NCBI RefSeq assembly: GCF_000718555.1 | Contig: NZ_JOAN01000001.1 | Location: forward strand, 496,001 to 560,000 | Direction: 5' to 3' | Source: Micromonospora chokoriensis | GTDB taxonomy: Bacteria > Actinomycetota > Actinomycetes > Mycobacteriales > Micromonosporaceae | Length of the DNA stretch: 64,000 nucleotides | In this document: positions 24,227 to 33,205 of the stretch, piece by piece | Layout: the number at the start of each line of letters is the position of its first letter | Numbering within the stretch: position 1 is the stretch's first letter | The notes under the pieces: generated by a model | Databases searched by the model: none | Told to the model about the DNA's origin: nothing | Seen by the model: only the letters and a program-made list of their open reading frames with translations | Translations under genes and position numbers: made by a program

Positions 24227-25936
24227 TTATATCCACCGACCGTCGAGCCACATCCGGGACAGCCAATCCGAGTACGGGATGAGTCGGCCGACGAAGATCG
24301 GATAGAAGTACGCGAAGCAGAGCGCCACCAACAGCACGTACGCCCCAGCCGCGACGCTGCCCACCAGCCGGCGTTCATAGCTCGGGTCGCCGGGCGTCAG
24401 CGGCGCCACCGCACCCACGTCAGCCCCGTCGGGAGCGATCAGCGCGCCCAGCACGTACACCACCGCCAGCACCAGGAACGGCACCGCTGGCGCGGCGTAG
24501 AACGAGAACATCGTCCGGCCGTCGAGGGCGAACCAGAACCAGGGCAGCAGCCCGGCGGCCACGGTGAGCAGGATCGCGCCGGCCCGCCAGTCCCGGCGGG
24601 CCAGGCCCAGCCAGACCAGCGCCACCAGGGCGGGCAGGAACGACCACCAGAGCAGCGGGGTGCCGAGCAGCAGGATCTCCGAGGCGCAGCTCGGCGCGCC
24701 GCAGGCGCCGTCGCCGGACCAGTGGAACGCCACCGGGCGTCCGAGCAGCAGCCACTGCCACGGCCACGACTGGTATTTGTGCGCGTCGTCGAGCTGGGCG
24801 TGGAAGCCGTACGCCGCGCGGTGGTATTCGAAGAGGTTGATCAGCGGGCCGATCACCGGACGGTCACTGAGCGGGGCGCTCGGGTAGGCCGACGCGGTCC
24901 GGTAGTAGCCGTTGTCGGTGAGCAGCCAGCCCGACCAGGTGGCGAGGTAGGTGCCGACCATGAGCACGCCCGCGAGCAGTAGCCAGGGCAGCTCGTCGAC
25001 CAGGGTGTCCCGCCAGGGCCGGCGGACGCCCGCCGAGCGGCGGACACCGACCTCCCAGAGAATCACCAGCAGCGCGAAGGCCGGCACGAAGTACAGGGCG
25101 CTCCACTTCACCGCGCAGGCGCAGCCGAGCAGCACCCCGGCCGCCAACCGCCACCACGGCCAGGTGCGCCAACCGGTCGGCGGTCGGCCGGCACGGCCCC
25201 GCTGGCTCGGATCGAGCCCGTCGTCCAGTGCCCGTGCCCAGCGCCGACGGCGGGCGTCCCGATCGAGCACCAGCGCGCCGAACGTGGCCAGCACGAAGAA
25301 GAGCAGGAAGATGTCGAGCAGGGCCGCGCGGGACAGCACCAGGTGGAACCCGTCCAGGGCGAGCAGCAGGCCGGCCGCGCAGCCGAGCACCGTCGACTGG
25401 AACATCCGCCGACCGATGCGGACCAGCAGCAGCACCGACAGCGTGCCGATCACGGCCGCCGAGAACCGCCAGCCGAACTCCGGCGCGGTGGTGATCAGGT
25501 GCCCGGGGACGGAGACCTTCGAGTCCGCGTCCTGATAGCCGAAGGCCCACTCGCCGAGGCCGATCAGCCACTTACCCAGCGGCGGGTGCACCACGTACGA
25601 CGGGACGTTGTCCTTGTAGTTCCACTCCACGCCCCGGGAGATCAGCCCGTAGGCGTCCTTGGCGTAGTACGTCTCGTCGAAGATCTTGCCCTTCGGGCTG
25701 GACAGCCCGACGAAGCGCACGATCGCCGCGATGGCCACCACCACCGCTGTGGCCAGCCAGGAGAACCGGTCCAGTTGGGTGTCGACGGTGGCGAACCGCC
25801 GCCGGACCACGGTGGCCACTCCGCCGCCCTCGGCACGCGGTGCCGTCTGGTCCTGGTTGGGGCTGGGCTCGCCGGCCGCCTCGGTCATCTTGTCCGGGTC
25901 GGCGCTCGGGCTCTGCGCTGTCGACGCACTCGTCAC
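24227..25936 (-). CDS. Protein O-mannosyltransferase (PMT family, GT39)
   Basis: 569 residues from GTG 25936; the frame stays open far upstream, but that part is antisense to rsmI. About 45 residues of disordered N-terminus precede a GT-C membrane enzyme with about ten helices. The first exterior loop contains KGKIFDETYYAKDAYGLIS with the catalytic DE pair of GT39, followed by YVVHPPLGKWLIGLGEWAFG; later come LSRAALLDIFLLFFVLATFG and FYAAPAVPFLVLA. In actinobacteria these enzymes transfer mannose from polyprenyl-phosphate-mannose to secreted proteins. The divergent pairing with rsmI is conserved in the phylum. Confidence 0.93.
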   Translation of the reverse strand: MTSASTAQSPSADPDKMTEAAGEPSPNQDQTAPRAEGGGVATVVRRRFATVDTQLDRFSWLATAVVVAIAAIVRFVGLSSPKGKIFDETYYAKDAYGLISRGVEWNYKDNVPSYVVHPPLGKWLIGLGEWAFGYQDADSKVSVPGHLITTAPEFGWRFSAAVIGTLSVLLLVRIGRRMFQSTVLGCAAGLLLALDGFHLVLSRAALLDIFLLFFVLATFGALVLDRDARRRRWARALDDGLDPSQRGRAGRPPTGWRTWPWWRLAAGVLLGCACAVKWSALYFVPAFALLVILWEVGVRRSAGVRRPWRDTLVDELPWLLLAGVLMVGTYLATWSGWLLTDNGYYRTASAYPSAPLSDRPVIGPLINLFEYHRAAYGFHAQLDDAHKYQSWPWQWLLLGRPVAFHWSGDGACGAPSCASEILLLGTPLLWWSFLPALVALVWLGLARRDWRAGAILLTVAAGLLPWFWFALDGRTMFSFYAAPAVPFLVLAVVYVLGALIAPDGADVGAVAPLTPGDPSYERRLVGSVAAGAYVLLVALCFAYFYPIFVGRLIPYSDWLSRMWLDGRWI

Positions 25937-26020
25937 CCGGCGATCGTAGGCTGCCAAGGTGTCGGGTGACGCCCGTCGTCCCTGATACCGGTATTCGCAG
26001 TCAATGAAGGAGACGAATTC

Positions 26021-26869
26021 GTGGGTGAAATGTCCGAAGTTGGGCGCCTGATTCTGCTCGGTGCTCCGCTCGGCAACCCCGCCGACGCCTCGGCCCGACT
26101 CCGGGAGGTGCTGATGAGCGCCGATGTCGTCGCGGCCGAGGACACCCGCCGGCTCACCCGGTTGGCCCGCGACCTCGACCTCACCGTCGGCGGACGGATC
26201 GTCTCCTACTTCGAGGGCAACGAGGAGCGGCGCACCCCCGAGTTGGTCGAGGCCATCCTCGGCGGGTACGTAGTGGCGCTGGTCACCGATGGGGGGATGC
26301 CGAGCGTCTCCGACCCCGGCTACCGGCTGGTCCGCGCCGCGTTGGAGGTCGGGGCGCCGATCACCGTCGCCCCCGGGCCGAGCGCCGTCACCACCGCGCT
26401 GGCCGTCTCCGGGCTGCCCTGCGACCGGTTCTGCTTCGAGGGCTTCCTGCCCCGCACCCCCGGCGGTCGGCGAGCCCGGCTGCGCGCGCTCGCCGCCGAG
26501 GAGCGCACCCTGGTCTTCTTCGAGGCGCCGCACCGGATCGGGGCGACGCTCACCGACCTGGCCGACACGTTCGGCGCGGACCGGCCGGCCGCGCTCTGCC
26601 GCGAACTCACCAAGACCTACGAGGAGGTGCTCCGCCGCCCCCTCGGCGAGCTGGCCCAGTGGGCCGCCGAGGGCGATCCGCGCGGCGAGATCACCCTGGT
26701 GGTGGCCGGTGCGCCGGTGACCGCCGCCGAACGCCCCGACGACGACACCCTGCGCGCGGCCGTCGCTGAGCGGGAGGCCGCCGGCCGGTCCCGCCGAGAC
26801 GCCATCACCGACGTCGCCACCGAGTACGCGCTGCGCCGCCGGGACGTCTACACGATCGTGCACAGCTGA
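26021..26869 (+). CDS. rsmI: 16S rRNA (cytidine-1402-2'-O)-methyltransferase
   Basis: 282 residues. GTG 26021 is chosen because AAGGAGA (26008-26014) is well spaced; an ATG at 26030 also fits. It 2'-O-methylates C1402 of 16S rRNA with SAM. Tetrapyrrole-methylase-type blocks are visible: LILLGAPLGNPADASARLRE, VAAEDTRRLTRLARDL, ALVTDGGMPSVSDPGYRLV, GPSAVTTALAVSGLPCDRFC and GRREITL-like GDPRGEITLVVAG. Length is normal. It is divergent from the PMT gene across 84 bases. Confidence 0.95.
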   Translation: MGEMSEVGRLILLGAPLGNPADASARLREVLMSADVVAAEDTRRLTRLARDLDLTVGGRIVSYFEGNEERRTPELVEAILGGYVVALVTDGGMPSVSDPGYRLVRAALEVGAPITVAPGPSAVTTALAVSGLPCDRFCFEGFLPRTPGGRRARLRALAAEERTLVFFEAPHRIGATLTDLADTFGADRPAALCRELTKTYEEVLRRPLGELAQWAAEGDPRGEITLVVAGAPVTAAERPDDDTLRAAVAEREAAGRSRRDAITDVATEYALRRRDVYTIVHS

Positions 26870-26900
26870 CCGAGCCGGTCGGGCTCGCCGGGTGGCGGGC

Positions 26901-27998
26901 TCACCACGCGTAGGCCAGGAAGCCGACGGTGATCAGCGCGGGGCCGGCGATGGCGGCGGCCACCGCCCACCGGCGGTGCCGGCGGCCGGCCAGCCGAGCC
27001 GATCCGGTCCACCGGACGATGCCGGCGGTGCAGCCCAGCACCACCAGCAGGCCGGGCAGCCACCGCAGGTGCCGGCCCACGCCGACGTCCGCGTACGCGA
27101 TGCCGCTGTCCGGGCCGGTCATCCGCGCCGGCAGCGACGTGCCGGCCGCGTTCCCCTCGACGGGCACGCTGCTGACCCGGACACCATGGGCGATGAACCG
27201 CCCGTCGTCGGCGGTGAAGATCCCCCGGCAGCGCTGGGTGAGCCCGCCGCCGGTGCAGTCGTCGATCACCACCGTGCCGGTCCGGGCGTGCCCGACCGCG
27301 AGCCAGAACGGGCCGGCGCTGACCCAGGCGAAGAAGGCCGCGACCAGGCTGAGCAGCACCAGCGCGGTGAGCCCAGGCAGCGGATCCGGCGGTGGGGCGG
27401 TACGGCTGGGTGCCCGGCGTCGCACCAGCCGGAAGCCGCGAAACCGCTCCGGCGCCGGGTCCTTGCGGACCGGGGTGCCGTCCCAGTGCACCTGCTCGAT
27501 CGGCGCCCAGAAGACGACACCGTCGTCGTCAGGTGAGTCGCCGTCGCGGCGGCGGTCCCGCTGCAGGCGGCTCTGCTGCCGGACCGGCACCCGACGCGGC
27601 ACCGCGTCCACCGGCGCCCCGGTGGTCGGCTCCACCTCGACGTGATCCGTGCTGGCCGGCGCCGAGCCGGCCGGTGGGGCCGACGAGCCGGGCCGGGCCG
27701 GGCTGGGTGCGGGTGCCGCCGGGGTCGGACGGGCCGGGGTGGGCGACGGCGCCGCGGGCGTGGGCCGGGCCGGGGTGGCGGACCTCCCCGCTGGCGTGGG
27801 CCGGGCCGGGGTGGCGGACCTCCCCGCGGGCGTGGGCCGCTGCTCGCCCGGGTCGGCGTTGGGCACCAGCCGGGGCTGAGGCGCGACACCGGCACCCCGG
27901 GGCACGGCGGGTTCGGGCCCCGGGTCGTCGCCGACCGCCGGTCCGGTGGGACGGCCCTCGTGGTCCCGCGCCGCTCGTCTGCCCGTCACGACGTTCAT
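26901..27998 (-). CDS. Membrane protein with Pro/Ala repeat arm, unknown function
   Basis: 365 residues from ATG 27998. The first 190 residues are basic, Pro/Ala-rich and probably disordered, with four copies of a 12-residue repeat (RPTPAGRSATPA type). A short conserved-looking motif VVFWAPIEQVHWDGTPVRKD precedes the first helix (GLTALVLLSLVAAFFAWVSA), an exterior domain with two Cys (DDCTGGG and QRCRGIF, possible disulfide), then two more helices (WLPGLLVVLGCTAGIVRW and AAAIAGPALITVGFLAYAW). It converges on rsmI and is divergent from metG. No family recognised. Confidence 0.65.
   Translation of the reverse strand: MNVVTGRRAARDHEGRPTGPAVGDDPGPEPAVPRGAGVAPQPRLVPNADPGEQRPTPAGRSATPARPTPAGRSATPARPTPAAPSPTPARPTPAAPAPSPARPGSSAPPAGSAPASTDHVEVEPTTGAPVDAVPRRVPVRQQSRLQRDRRRDGDSPDDDGVVFWAPIEQVHWDGTPVRKDPAPERFRGFRLVRRRAPSRTAPPPDPLPGLTALVLLSLVAAFFAWVSAGPFWLAVGHARTGTVVIDDCTGGGLTQRCRGIFTADDGRFIAHGVRVSSVPVEGNAAGTSLPARMTGPDSGIAYADVGVGRHLRWLPGLLVVLGCTAGIVRWTGSARLAGRRHRRWAVAAAIAGPALITVGFLAYAW
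27721..27840. repeat. 36-bp coding tandem repeats
   Basis: Near-identical 36-base copies start at 27757 and 27793, with a third beginning at 27829 and a diverged copy at 27721. They encode the 12-residue Pro/Thr/Ala repeat of the overlapping minus-strand gene. Confidence 0.85.
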
Positions 27999-28147
27999 TG
28001 CACACCGGCTCGGGAGGTGAAACGGGCAGCTAAGGCGCGTGTCGACGACAAATCGGACCAACGGGCGAGGTGGTTGGCCCGGTCCGCCGGTCGGGCACCC
28101 CCTATTGGTTCGCGGGCGCACCGGACGGGTCACTAGGCTTGCTGCTC

Positions 28148-29950
28148 ATGAGTCACGTTCTCGCGGCAGTGGCCTGGCCGTACGCCAACGGCCCCCGCCA
28201 CATCGGCCACGTCTCCGGTTTCGGCGTTCCCTCCGACGTCTTCGCCCGGTACATGCGGATGGCCGGCCACGACGTGCTCATGGTCTCCGGCACCGACGAG
28301 CACGGCACCCCGATCCAGGTGCAGGCCGACGCCGACGGGGTGACCCCGCGCGAGCTGGCCGACCGGTACAACAGGGTGATCGTCGAGGACCTGCACGGCC
28401 TCGGTCTCTCCTACGACCTGTTCACCCGCACCACCACCCGTAACCACTACGCGGTGGTGCAGGAGCTGTTCGAGGGGATGTACCGCAACGGCTACATCGT
28501 GCCGAAGACCACCATGGGTGCGATCTCCCCGTCCACCGGGCGCACCCTGCCCGACCGTTACATCGAGGGCACCTGCCCGATCTGCGGGTACGACAGCGCC
28601 CGTGGTGACCAGTGCGACAACTGCGGCAACCAGCTCGACCCGATCGACCTGATCGACCCGAAGTCGCGGATCAACGGGGAGACTCCGAAGTTCGTCGAGA
28701 CCGAGCACTTCTTCCTGGACCTGCCGGCCCTGGCCGAGGTGCTGCGGCAGTGGCTGGACACCCGCGAGGGGTGGCGGCCCAACGTGCTGCGGTTCTCCCG
28801 CAACCTGCTCGACGACCTCCAGCCCCGGGCGATCACCCGGGACCTGGAGTGGGGGGTGCCGATCCCGCTCGACGGCTGGCGCGACCGGCCGGACAAGCGG
28901 ATCTACGTCTGGTTCGACGCCGTGATCGGCTACCTGTCCGCCTCGATCGAGTGGGCCCGCCGCTCCGGCGACCCCGAGGCCTGGCGCAAGTGGTGGTCGA
29001 CCGACGGTGCGGGCAAGGACTCCCAGTCCTACTACTTCATGGGCAAGGACAACATCGTCTTCCACTCGGTGATCTGGCCGGCGCTGCTCTCCGGATACTC
29101 CGGCGAGGGCTCCCGCGACGGTGAGCCGGGCGAGCTGGGTCGGCTCAACCTGCCCACCGAGGTGGTCTCCAGCGAATACCTGACCATGGAGGGGCGCAAG
29201 TTCTCCTCGTCCCGCAAGGTGGTCATCTACGTCCGCGACTTCCTGGAGCGCTACGACGCCGACGCGCTGCGCTACTTCATCGCCGCCGCCGGCCCGGAGA
29301 GCAACGACACCGACTTCACCTGGGCCGAGTTCCTCCGCCGCAACAACGACGAGTTGGTCGCCGGCTGGGGCAACCTGGTCAACCGGTCCGTCTCGATGGC
29401 GGCGAAGAACTTCGGGGCGATCCCGCCGATCGACCCGGCCGGGCTCACCGAGGCCGACGAGGCGCTGCTCGCGGTGGCCCGGGCCGGCTTCACCACGGTG
29501 GGTGACCTGATCGGCCGGCACCGGCAGAAGCAGGCGATCGGTGAGGCCATGAAGGTGGTCGCCGAGGCCAACAGGTACCTCTCCGAGCAGGCACCCTGGA
29601 AGCTCAAGGACGAGGCGGACAAGCCCCGGATGGGCACCATCCTGCACGTCGCCCTTCAGGTGATCAGCGACGCCAACACGCTGCTCACCCCGTTCCTGCC
29701 GCACTCCGCGCAGCAGGTGCACGAGCTGCTCGGGGGCACCGGCGTGCACGCGCCGATGCCGGTGATCGAGCAGGTCGACGACCTGGACGGCGGCCCGGCG
29801 TACCCGGTGCTCACCGGCGATTACACCGTCGGCGCGCGCTGGGAGTCGGTGTCGATCGAGGCGGGCCGGCCGCTGGCCACGCCGAAGCCGGTGTTCCGCA
29901 AGCTCGACCCGTCGATCGTCGACGAGGAGCTGGCCCGGCTGGCCGACTGA
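28148..29950 (+). CDS. metG: Methionyl-tRNA synthetase
   Basis: 600 residues from ATG 28148. Charges tRNA-Met in the cytosol. The class I motifs are clear: [20 protein letters not shown] (HIGH), a CPICG...CDNCG zinc knuckle in the connective domain near residues 143-160, and the KMSKS loop as [10 protein letters not shown] near residue 350. The anticodon-binding helix region has [17 protein letters not shown] sequence. It lacks the C-terminal tRNA-binding EMAP domain; length about 600 fits the actinobacterial form. A perfect 15-bp hairpin follows. It heads the metG-tatD-rsmA-ispE block, interrupted here by a minus-strand gene. Confidence 0.96.
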   Translation: MSHVLAAVAWPYANGPRHIGHVSGFGVPSDVFARYMRMAGHDVLMVSGTDEHGTPIQVQADADGVTPRELADRYNRVIVEDLHGLGLSYDLFTRTTTRNHYAVVQELFEGMYRNGYIVPKTTMGAISPSTGRTLPDRYIEGTCPICGYDSARGDQCDNCGNQLDPIDLIDPKSRINGETPKFVETEHFFLDLPALAEVLRQWLDTREGWRPNVLRFSRNLLDDLQPRAITRDLEWGVPIPLDGWRDRPDKRIYVWFDAVIGYLSASIEWARRSGDPEAWRKWWSTDGAGKDSQSYYFMGKDNIVFHSVIWPALLSGYSGEGSRDGEPGELGRLNLPTEVVSSEYLTMEGRKFSSSRKVVIYVRDFLERYDADALRYFIAAAGPESNDTDFTWAEFLRRNNDELVAGWGNLVNRSVSMAAKNFGAIPPIDPAGLTEADEALLAVARAGFTTVGDLIGRHRQKQAIGEAMKVVAEANRYLSEQAPWKLKDEADKPRMGTILHVALQVISDANTLLTPFLPHSAQQVHELLGGTGVHAPMPVIEQVDDLDGGPAYPVLTGDYTVGARWESVSIEAGRPLATPKPVFRKLDPSIVDEELARLAD

Positions 29951-29960
29951 ACGCACGACG

Positions 29961-29993
29961 CGCGCGGCGGCGGGGGTGCCCCGCCGCCGCGCG
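29961..29993. terminator. Perfect 15-bp hairpin after metG
   Basis: CGCGCGGCGGCGGGG / CCCCGCCGCCGCGCG with loop GTG, between the metG stop (29950) and the stop of the convergent minus-strand gene (29997). Likely bidirectional. Confidence 0.9.
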
Positions 29994-29996
29994 ACG

Positions 29997-31223
29997 TCAC
30001 ATCGCGTACCGGGTGTCCATCACCTGGTCGTCGGTCACCTCGGCGGCCGGCGCCCAGGTCTCGTAGACGCCACGTTCCTGGCACTGCGCGCCGGTCGTGA
30101 CCACGGTGTCCGGGTTCGGGTAGCGAAGGCGGATCCGCAGCCAGCCGGCCTCCTCCCGCAGCACCAGGGACGGCACGCCCCGCCACTGGGCGAACCGGAC
30201 CCGGCGGGCCACCGCGTCCACCGGGTAACGGGCCGCCCGGGTCATCGCCAGCACCCGGAACCCGCCGGGCAGGTCGGCGAGGGCCTCGTACTCGCTGTCG
30301 CCGTACATCCCGACCAGTTGGGTGGAGCGAGGCGCGTCGCCGTTCGGCACGTACTCCTGGTCCGGGGACAGGCCCGGCACCGCGGCCAGCAGGTGCCGCC
30401 ACTGCGGGCCCACCATCCGCAGCCACCCGCGCTGCTCGGCCTGGTAGGTGTACAGCACCACCTCCACCCCCTCCGCCGGATAGGCGATCAGGGCGGCGTT
30501 CGCCGGCATCGGCAGGTCGGCGAAGTCCCGGGTGATGAACTCCGGGATGAGCTGACCGTTGCTGGGCACGAAGCCCGTGCCCAGCACCGGGGCGCCGATC
30601 CGGTCCCGGGAGGGCAGCGCGGTCAGGCCGCGGTGTGCCTCGCCCATCGGCACGTCGTAGTCGCCCGGGTCGGACGCGCGCCAGCGCAGCGCGTACGCCA
30701 CGTCCGTGCCGTCCCGGCCGACATCGCCATCGGTACGCAGCACCGTCGTCGTCGCAGGCGTACGCAGATGCGCCACGTCGTATTCGCGGTAGCAGAAGCC
30801 GTGCGGCAGCCAACCCCGTACGAAGCCGGCGAGCTGCTGAGCCGAGAGCACCTTCATCATTCGGGTGCCCCGGCGAACCACCGCCGACGCGCGCGCCACC
30901 GCGAGCATCGGGTCACCAGACGCTGCCGGCTGCTGGCTGAGCTGGTGCAGGTGCGCCCAACCCCGCTCACGATGCGCGGGCATCATCAGCGGCGTCTCCG
31001 GCTCGTCGACCGGCTCCGTCGCCCCGTGCACCGCGGTCACCTCGGTGACGTGCACGAACCGGCGCCACGGCAGGGCGCTACCCGAGCGGGGCGCCCACTC
31101 GAAGCCGGCCACCTCGTCAGCGCTGAACAACTCGTACGCGGCGCCTCGGGCGATCTCCTCGGCTGGGTACACGCCGCCGCCAAACGCCACGTGCAGTCCG
31201 GTTCGCTCGCTGCGCTCGCTCAC
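29997..31223 (-). CDS. Hypothetical protein, 408 aa, family not recognised
   Basis: Likely starts at GTG 31223 or at GTG 31190 (HVAFGGGVYPAEEIARGAAY); neither has a strong ribosome site, and the longer frame above is antisense to tatD. No signal peptide or membrane helix. Sequence blocks include PRSGSALPWRRFVHVTEVTA, an SAQQLAGFVRGWLPHGFCYREYD-type segment (shown shortened), and a C-terminus EVTDDQVMDTRYAM. It contains a SUKH/ADP-ribosyl-like amount of aromatic residues but no motif I can name. It sits between metG and tatD, where other actinobacteria often carry different genes (inference: insertion in a conserved block). Confidence 0.7.
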   Translation of the reverse strand: MSERSERTGLHVAFGGGVYPAEEIARGAAYELFSADEVAGFEWAPRSGSALPWRRFVHVTEVTAVHGATEPVDEPETPLMMPAHRERGWAHLHQLSQQPAASGDPMLAVARASAVVRRGTRMMKVLSAQQLAGFVRGWLPHGFCYREYDVAHLRTPATTTVLRTDGDVGRDGTDVAYALRWRASDPGDYDVPMGEAHRGLTALPSRDRIGAPVLGTGFVPSNGQLIPEFITRDFADLPMPANAALIAYPAEGVEVVLYTYQAEQRGWLRMVGPQWRHLLAAVPGLSPDQEYVPNGDAPRSTQLVGMYGDSEYEALADLPGGFRVLAMTRAARYPVDAVARRVRFAQWRGVPSLVLREEAGWLRIRLRYPNPDTVVTTGAQCQERGVYETWAPAAEVTDDQVMDTRYAM

Positions 31224-31311
31224 GCGGCGAAACCTAGAGCCGTGCGGCGTAGTCGAGGTGAACGTCGGGTGGCGGGCAGATGGCCAGGCCCGGTGTGTGA
31301 TGCTGTCGCTG

Positions 31312-32199
31312 ATGAGCGAGCCCACTGAATCCCGCCGCGAGCGTGCCGCCCGGCGGGCCGGAGAGTTTCCGCCCGCCCCCGAGGCGCTGCCCCGGCCGGT
31401 GCTGGACAGCCACACACACCTGGACATCACGGTCAGCGAGGCCGGTGTGCCCGGCGGCGGGCCGGCCGACGACCCGGTCGCCGTGGCCATCGCGTTGGCC
31501 ACCGAGGTCGGCGTGGACCGGCTGGTCCAGGTGGGCGTGGACGTCGCCTCCTCGCGTTGGGGCGCGGACACCGCCGACCGGTACCCCGCCGTGCTGGCCA
31601 CCGTGGCGCTGCACCCCAACGAGGCGCCCCGGTTGGGCGACCTGGATGAGGCGTTGCGGGAGATCGAGTCCCTCGCCGCCCGCGACCGGGTCCGGGGGAT
31701 CGGCGAGACTGGAATGGACTTCTTCCGGACCGGCGACGAGGGGCGTGCCGCGCAGGAGGTGAGCTTCCGGGCGCACATCGCCATCGCCAAGCGGTACGGC
31801 AAGACTCTGGTCATCCACGACCGGGAGGCGCACGCCGACGTGCTGCGGATCCTCGACGACGAGGGCGCTCCCGAGCGGGTGGTGCTGCACTGCTTCTCCG
31901 GTGACGCCGACTTCGCCCGCGAGTGTGTTCGTCGCGGCTATCTGCTCAGCTTCGCCGGCACTGTCACCTTCGGCAGCGCGGCCGCGCTGCGCGAGGCCGC
32001 CGCGCTGACCCCGGTTGACCAGATGCTTGTGGAGACCGACGCGCCGTACCTCACCCCGATGCCACATCGCGGCCGGCCGAACGCGTCGTACCTGATCCCG
32101 CTCACCGTCCGTGCGCTCGCCACGGCCACCAGCAGCGACCTGGACGAGCTGTGCGCGGCCATCTCCGCCACCGGCGACCGGGCCTTCGGCCCATGGTGA
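31312..32199 (+). CDS. tatD: TatD family metal-dependent deoxyribonuclease/hydrolase
   Basis: 295 residues from ATG 31312; an ATG at 31300 in frame is an alternative. Landmarks: [16 protein letters not shown] (metal H-x-H), [14 protein letters not shown] (metal Glu), [23 protein letters not shown] (metal His), [17 protein letters not shown] (His) and [17 protein letters not shown] (metal Asp and substrate loop). TatD proteins are 3'-5' exonucleases used in DNA quality control. Length is slightly above the family norm because of an N-terminal Arg-rich leader. It precedes rsmA by 46 bases. Confidence 0.95.
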   Translation: MSEPTESRRERAARRAGEFPPAPEALPRPVLDSHTHLDITVSEAGVPGGGPADDPVAVAIALATEVGVDRLVQVGVDVASSRWGADTADRYPAVLATVALHPNEAPRLGDLDEALREIESLAARDRVRGIGETGMDFFRTGDEGRAAQEVSFRAHIAIAKRYGKTLVIHDREAHADVLRILDDEGAPERVVLHCFSGDADFARECVRRGYLLSFAGTVTFGSAAALREAAALTPVDQMLVETDAPYLTPMPHRGRPNASYLIPLTVRALATATSSDLDELCAAISATGDRAFGPW

Positions 32200-32245
32200 G
32201 CCCGGCCCGACGGTCGGCCCCGATCCCGTCGCTAGGCTGCCAGCC

Positions 32246-33115
32246 ATGACCGGTCTCCTCGGCCCGGCGGAGATCCGGGAACTCGCCGCCCGGCTGGGCG
32301 TCGCGCCAACCAAGAAGCTGGGCCAGAACTTCGTCCACGACCCGAACACCGTGCGTCGGATCGTCACCGCTGCCGGCCTGACCCCCGACGACGTGGCGCT
32401 GGAGGTGGGTCCTGGGCTCGGCTCGCTGACGCTGGGGCTGCTGCCGGTCGCCGGGCACGTGCACGCCGTGGAGATCGACCCGGTGCTCGCCGGGGCGCTG
32501 CCGGAGACCGTCGCACGGCACGCCGGGGCCGACGCCGCACGGCTCACCGTGCATCGCGCGGACGCGCTGCGCATCGCCGCCGCCGAGCTGGCCGACCCGG
32601 CACCGACCGCGCTGGTGGCGAACCTGCCCTACAACGTCGCCGTGCCCGTGGTGCTGCACCTGCTCGCCGTGCTGCCCACCCTGCGACAGGGCCTGGTGAT
32701 GGTGCAGAAGGAGGTCGCCGACCGGCTCGTCGCCGGTCCCGGCTCCAAGGTGTACGGCATTCCGTCGGTGAAGCTCGCCTGGTACGCCCACGCCCGAGGC
32801 GCCGGCAAGGTGCCGCCGAACGTGTTCTGGCCGGTGCCCAACGTCGACTCCGGCCTGGTCTCCTTCACCTGCCACGAGCCGCCCCGCACCGACGTACCCC
32901 GGGAACGGGTCTTCGCGGTGGTGGACGCGGCGTTCGCGCAGCGCCGCAAGACGCTGCGCGCCGCGTTGGCCGGCTGGGCCGGTGGCGCGGACCGGGCCGC
33001 CGCGGCGCTCACCGCGGCCGGCGTCGACCCCGGTGCCCGCGGCGAGTCGCTGACCGTCGAGCAGTTCGCCGCCATCGCCGCGTCGGCCCCGGTCGGTACG
33101 CCGGCCGCGAAGTAG
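32246..33115 (+). CDS. rsmA: 16S rRNA dimethyladenosine transferase (KsgA)
   Basis: 289 residues from ATG 32246. Dimethylates A1518 and A1519 of 16S rRNA during late 30S assembly. The SAM-binding core is visible: [38 protein letters not shown] (motif I), [11 protein letters not shown], and the target-site motif [14 protein letters not shown] (NLPY). The C-terminal helical domain contains [15 protein letters not shown]. Length is normal. It is followed by a 26-codon ORF and ispE, all in one direction. Confidence 0.95.
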   Translation: MTGLLGPAEIRELAARLGVAPTKKLGQNFVHDPNTVRRIVTAAGLTPDDVALEVGPGLGSLTLGLLPVAGHVHAVEIDPVLAGALPETVARHAGADAARLTVHRADALRIAAAELADPAPTALVANLPYNVAVPVVLHLLAVLPTLRQGLVMVQKEVADRLVAGPGSKVYGIPSVKLAWYAHARGAGKVPPNVFWPVPNVDSGLVSFTCHEPPRTDVPRERVFAVVDAAFAQRRKTLRAALAGWAGGADRAAAALTAAGVDPGARGESLTVEQFAAIAASAPVGTPAAK

Positions 33116-33124
33116 GCTGACGCC

Positions 33125-33205
33125 GTGCCCGCCCAGGACGCCGAGGAGCTGATCGTGACCAAGCCGTTCGACATTCGCCTGCGCGTGCGGGACACCACCC
33201 CGTGA
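33125..33205 (+). CDS. Short ORF (26 aa) overlapping the ispE start
   Basis: GTG 33125 to TGA 33203-33205: residues MPAQDAEELIVTKPFDIRLR and then VRDTTP. Its stop codon overlaps the ispE GTG (GTGA at 33202-33205), so a ribosome finishing here could reinitiate at ispE. No strong ribosome site precedes it. It may be a leader peptide that couples rsmA and ispE translation, or a degenerate gene end. Too short for a family assignment. Confidence 0.35.
   Translation: MPAQDAEELIVTKPFDIRLRVRDTTP

Noticed and set aside
24227..26863. Minus-strand frame open for 878 residues across rsmI.
   Set aside because: The upstream 300 residues are the antisense of rsmI with high-GC frame bias; the protein mannosyltransferase starts at GTG 25936.
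28133..29956. Minus-strand ORF of 607 residues opposite metG.
   Set aside because: A shadow of metG: His/Val/Gly-rich, no domain, and metG has every synthetase motif.
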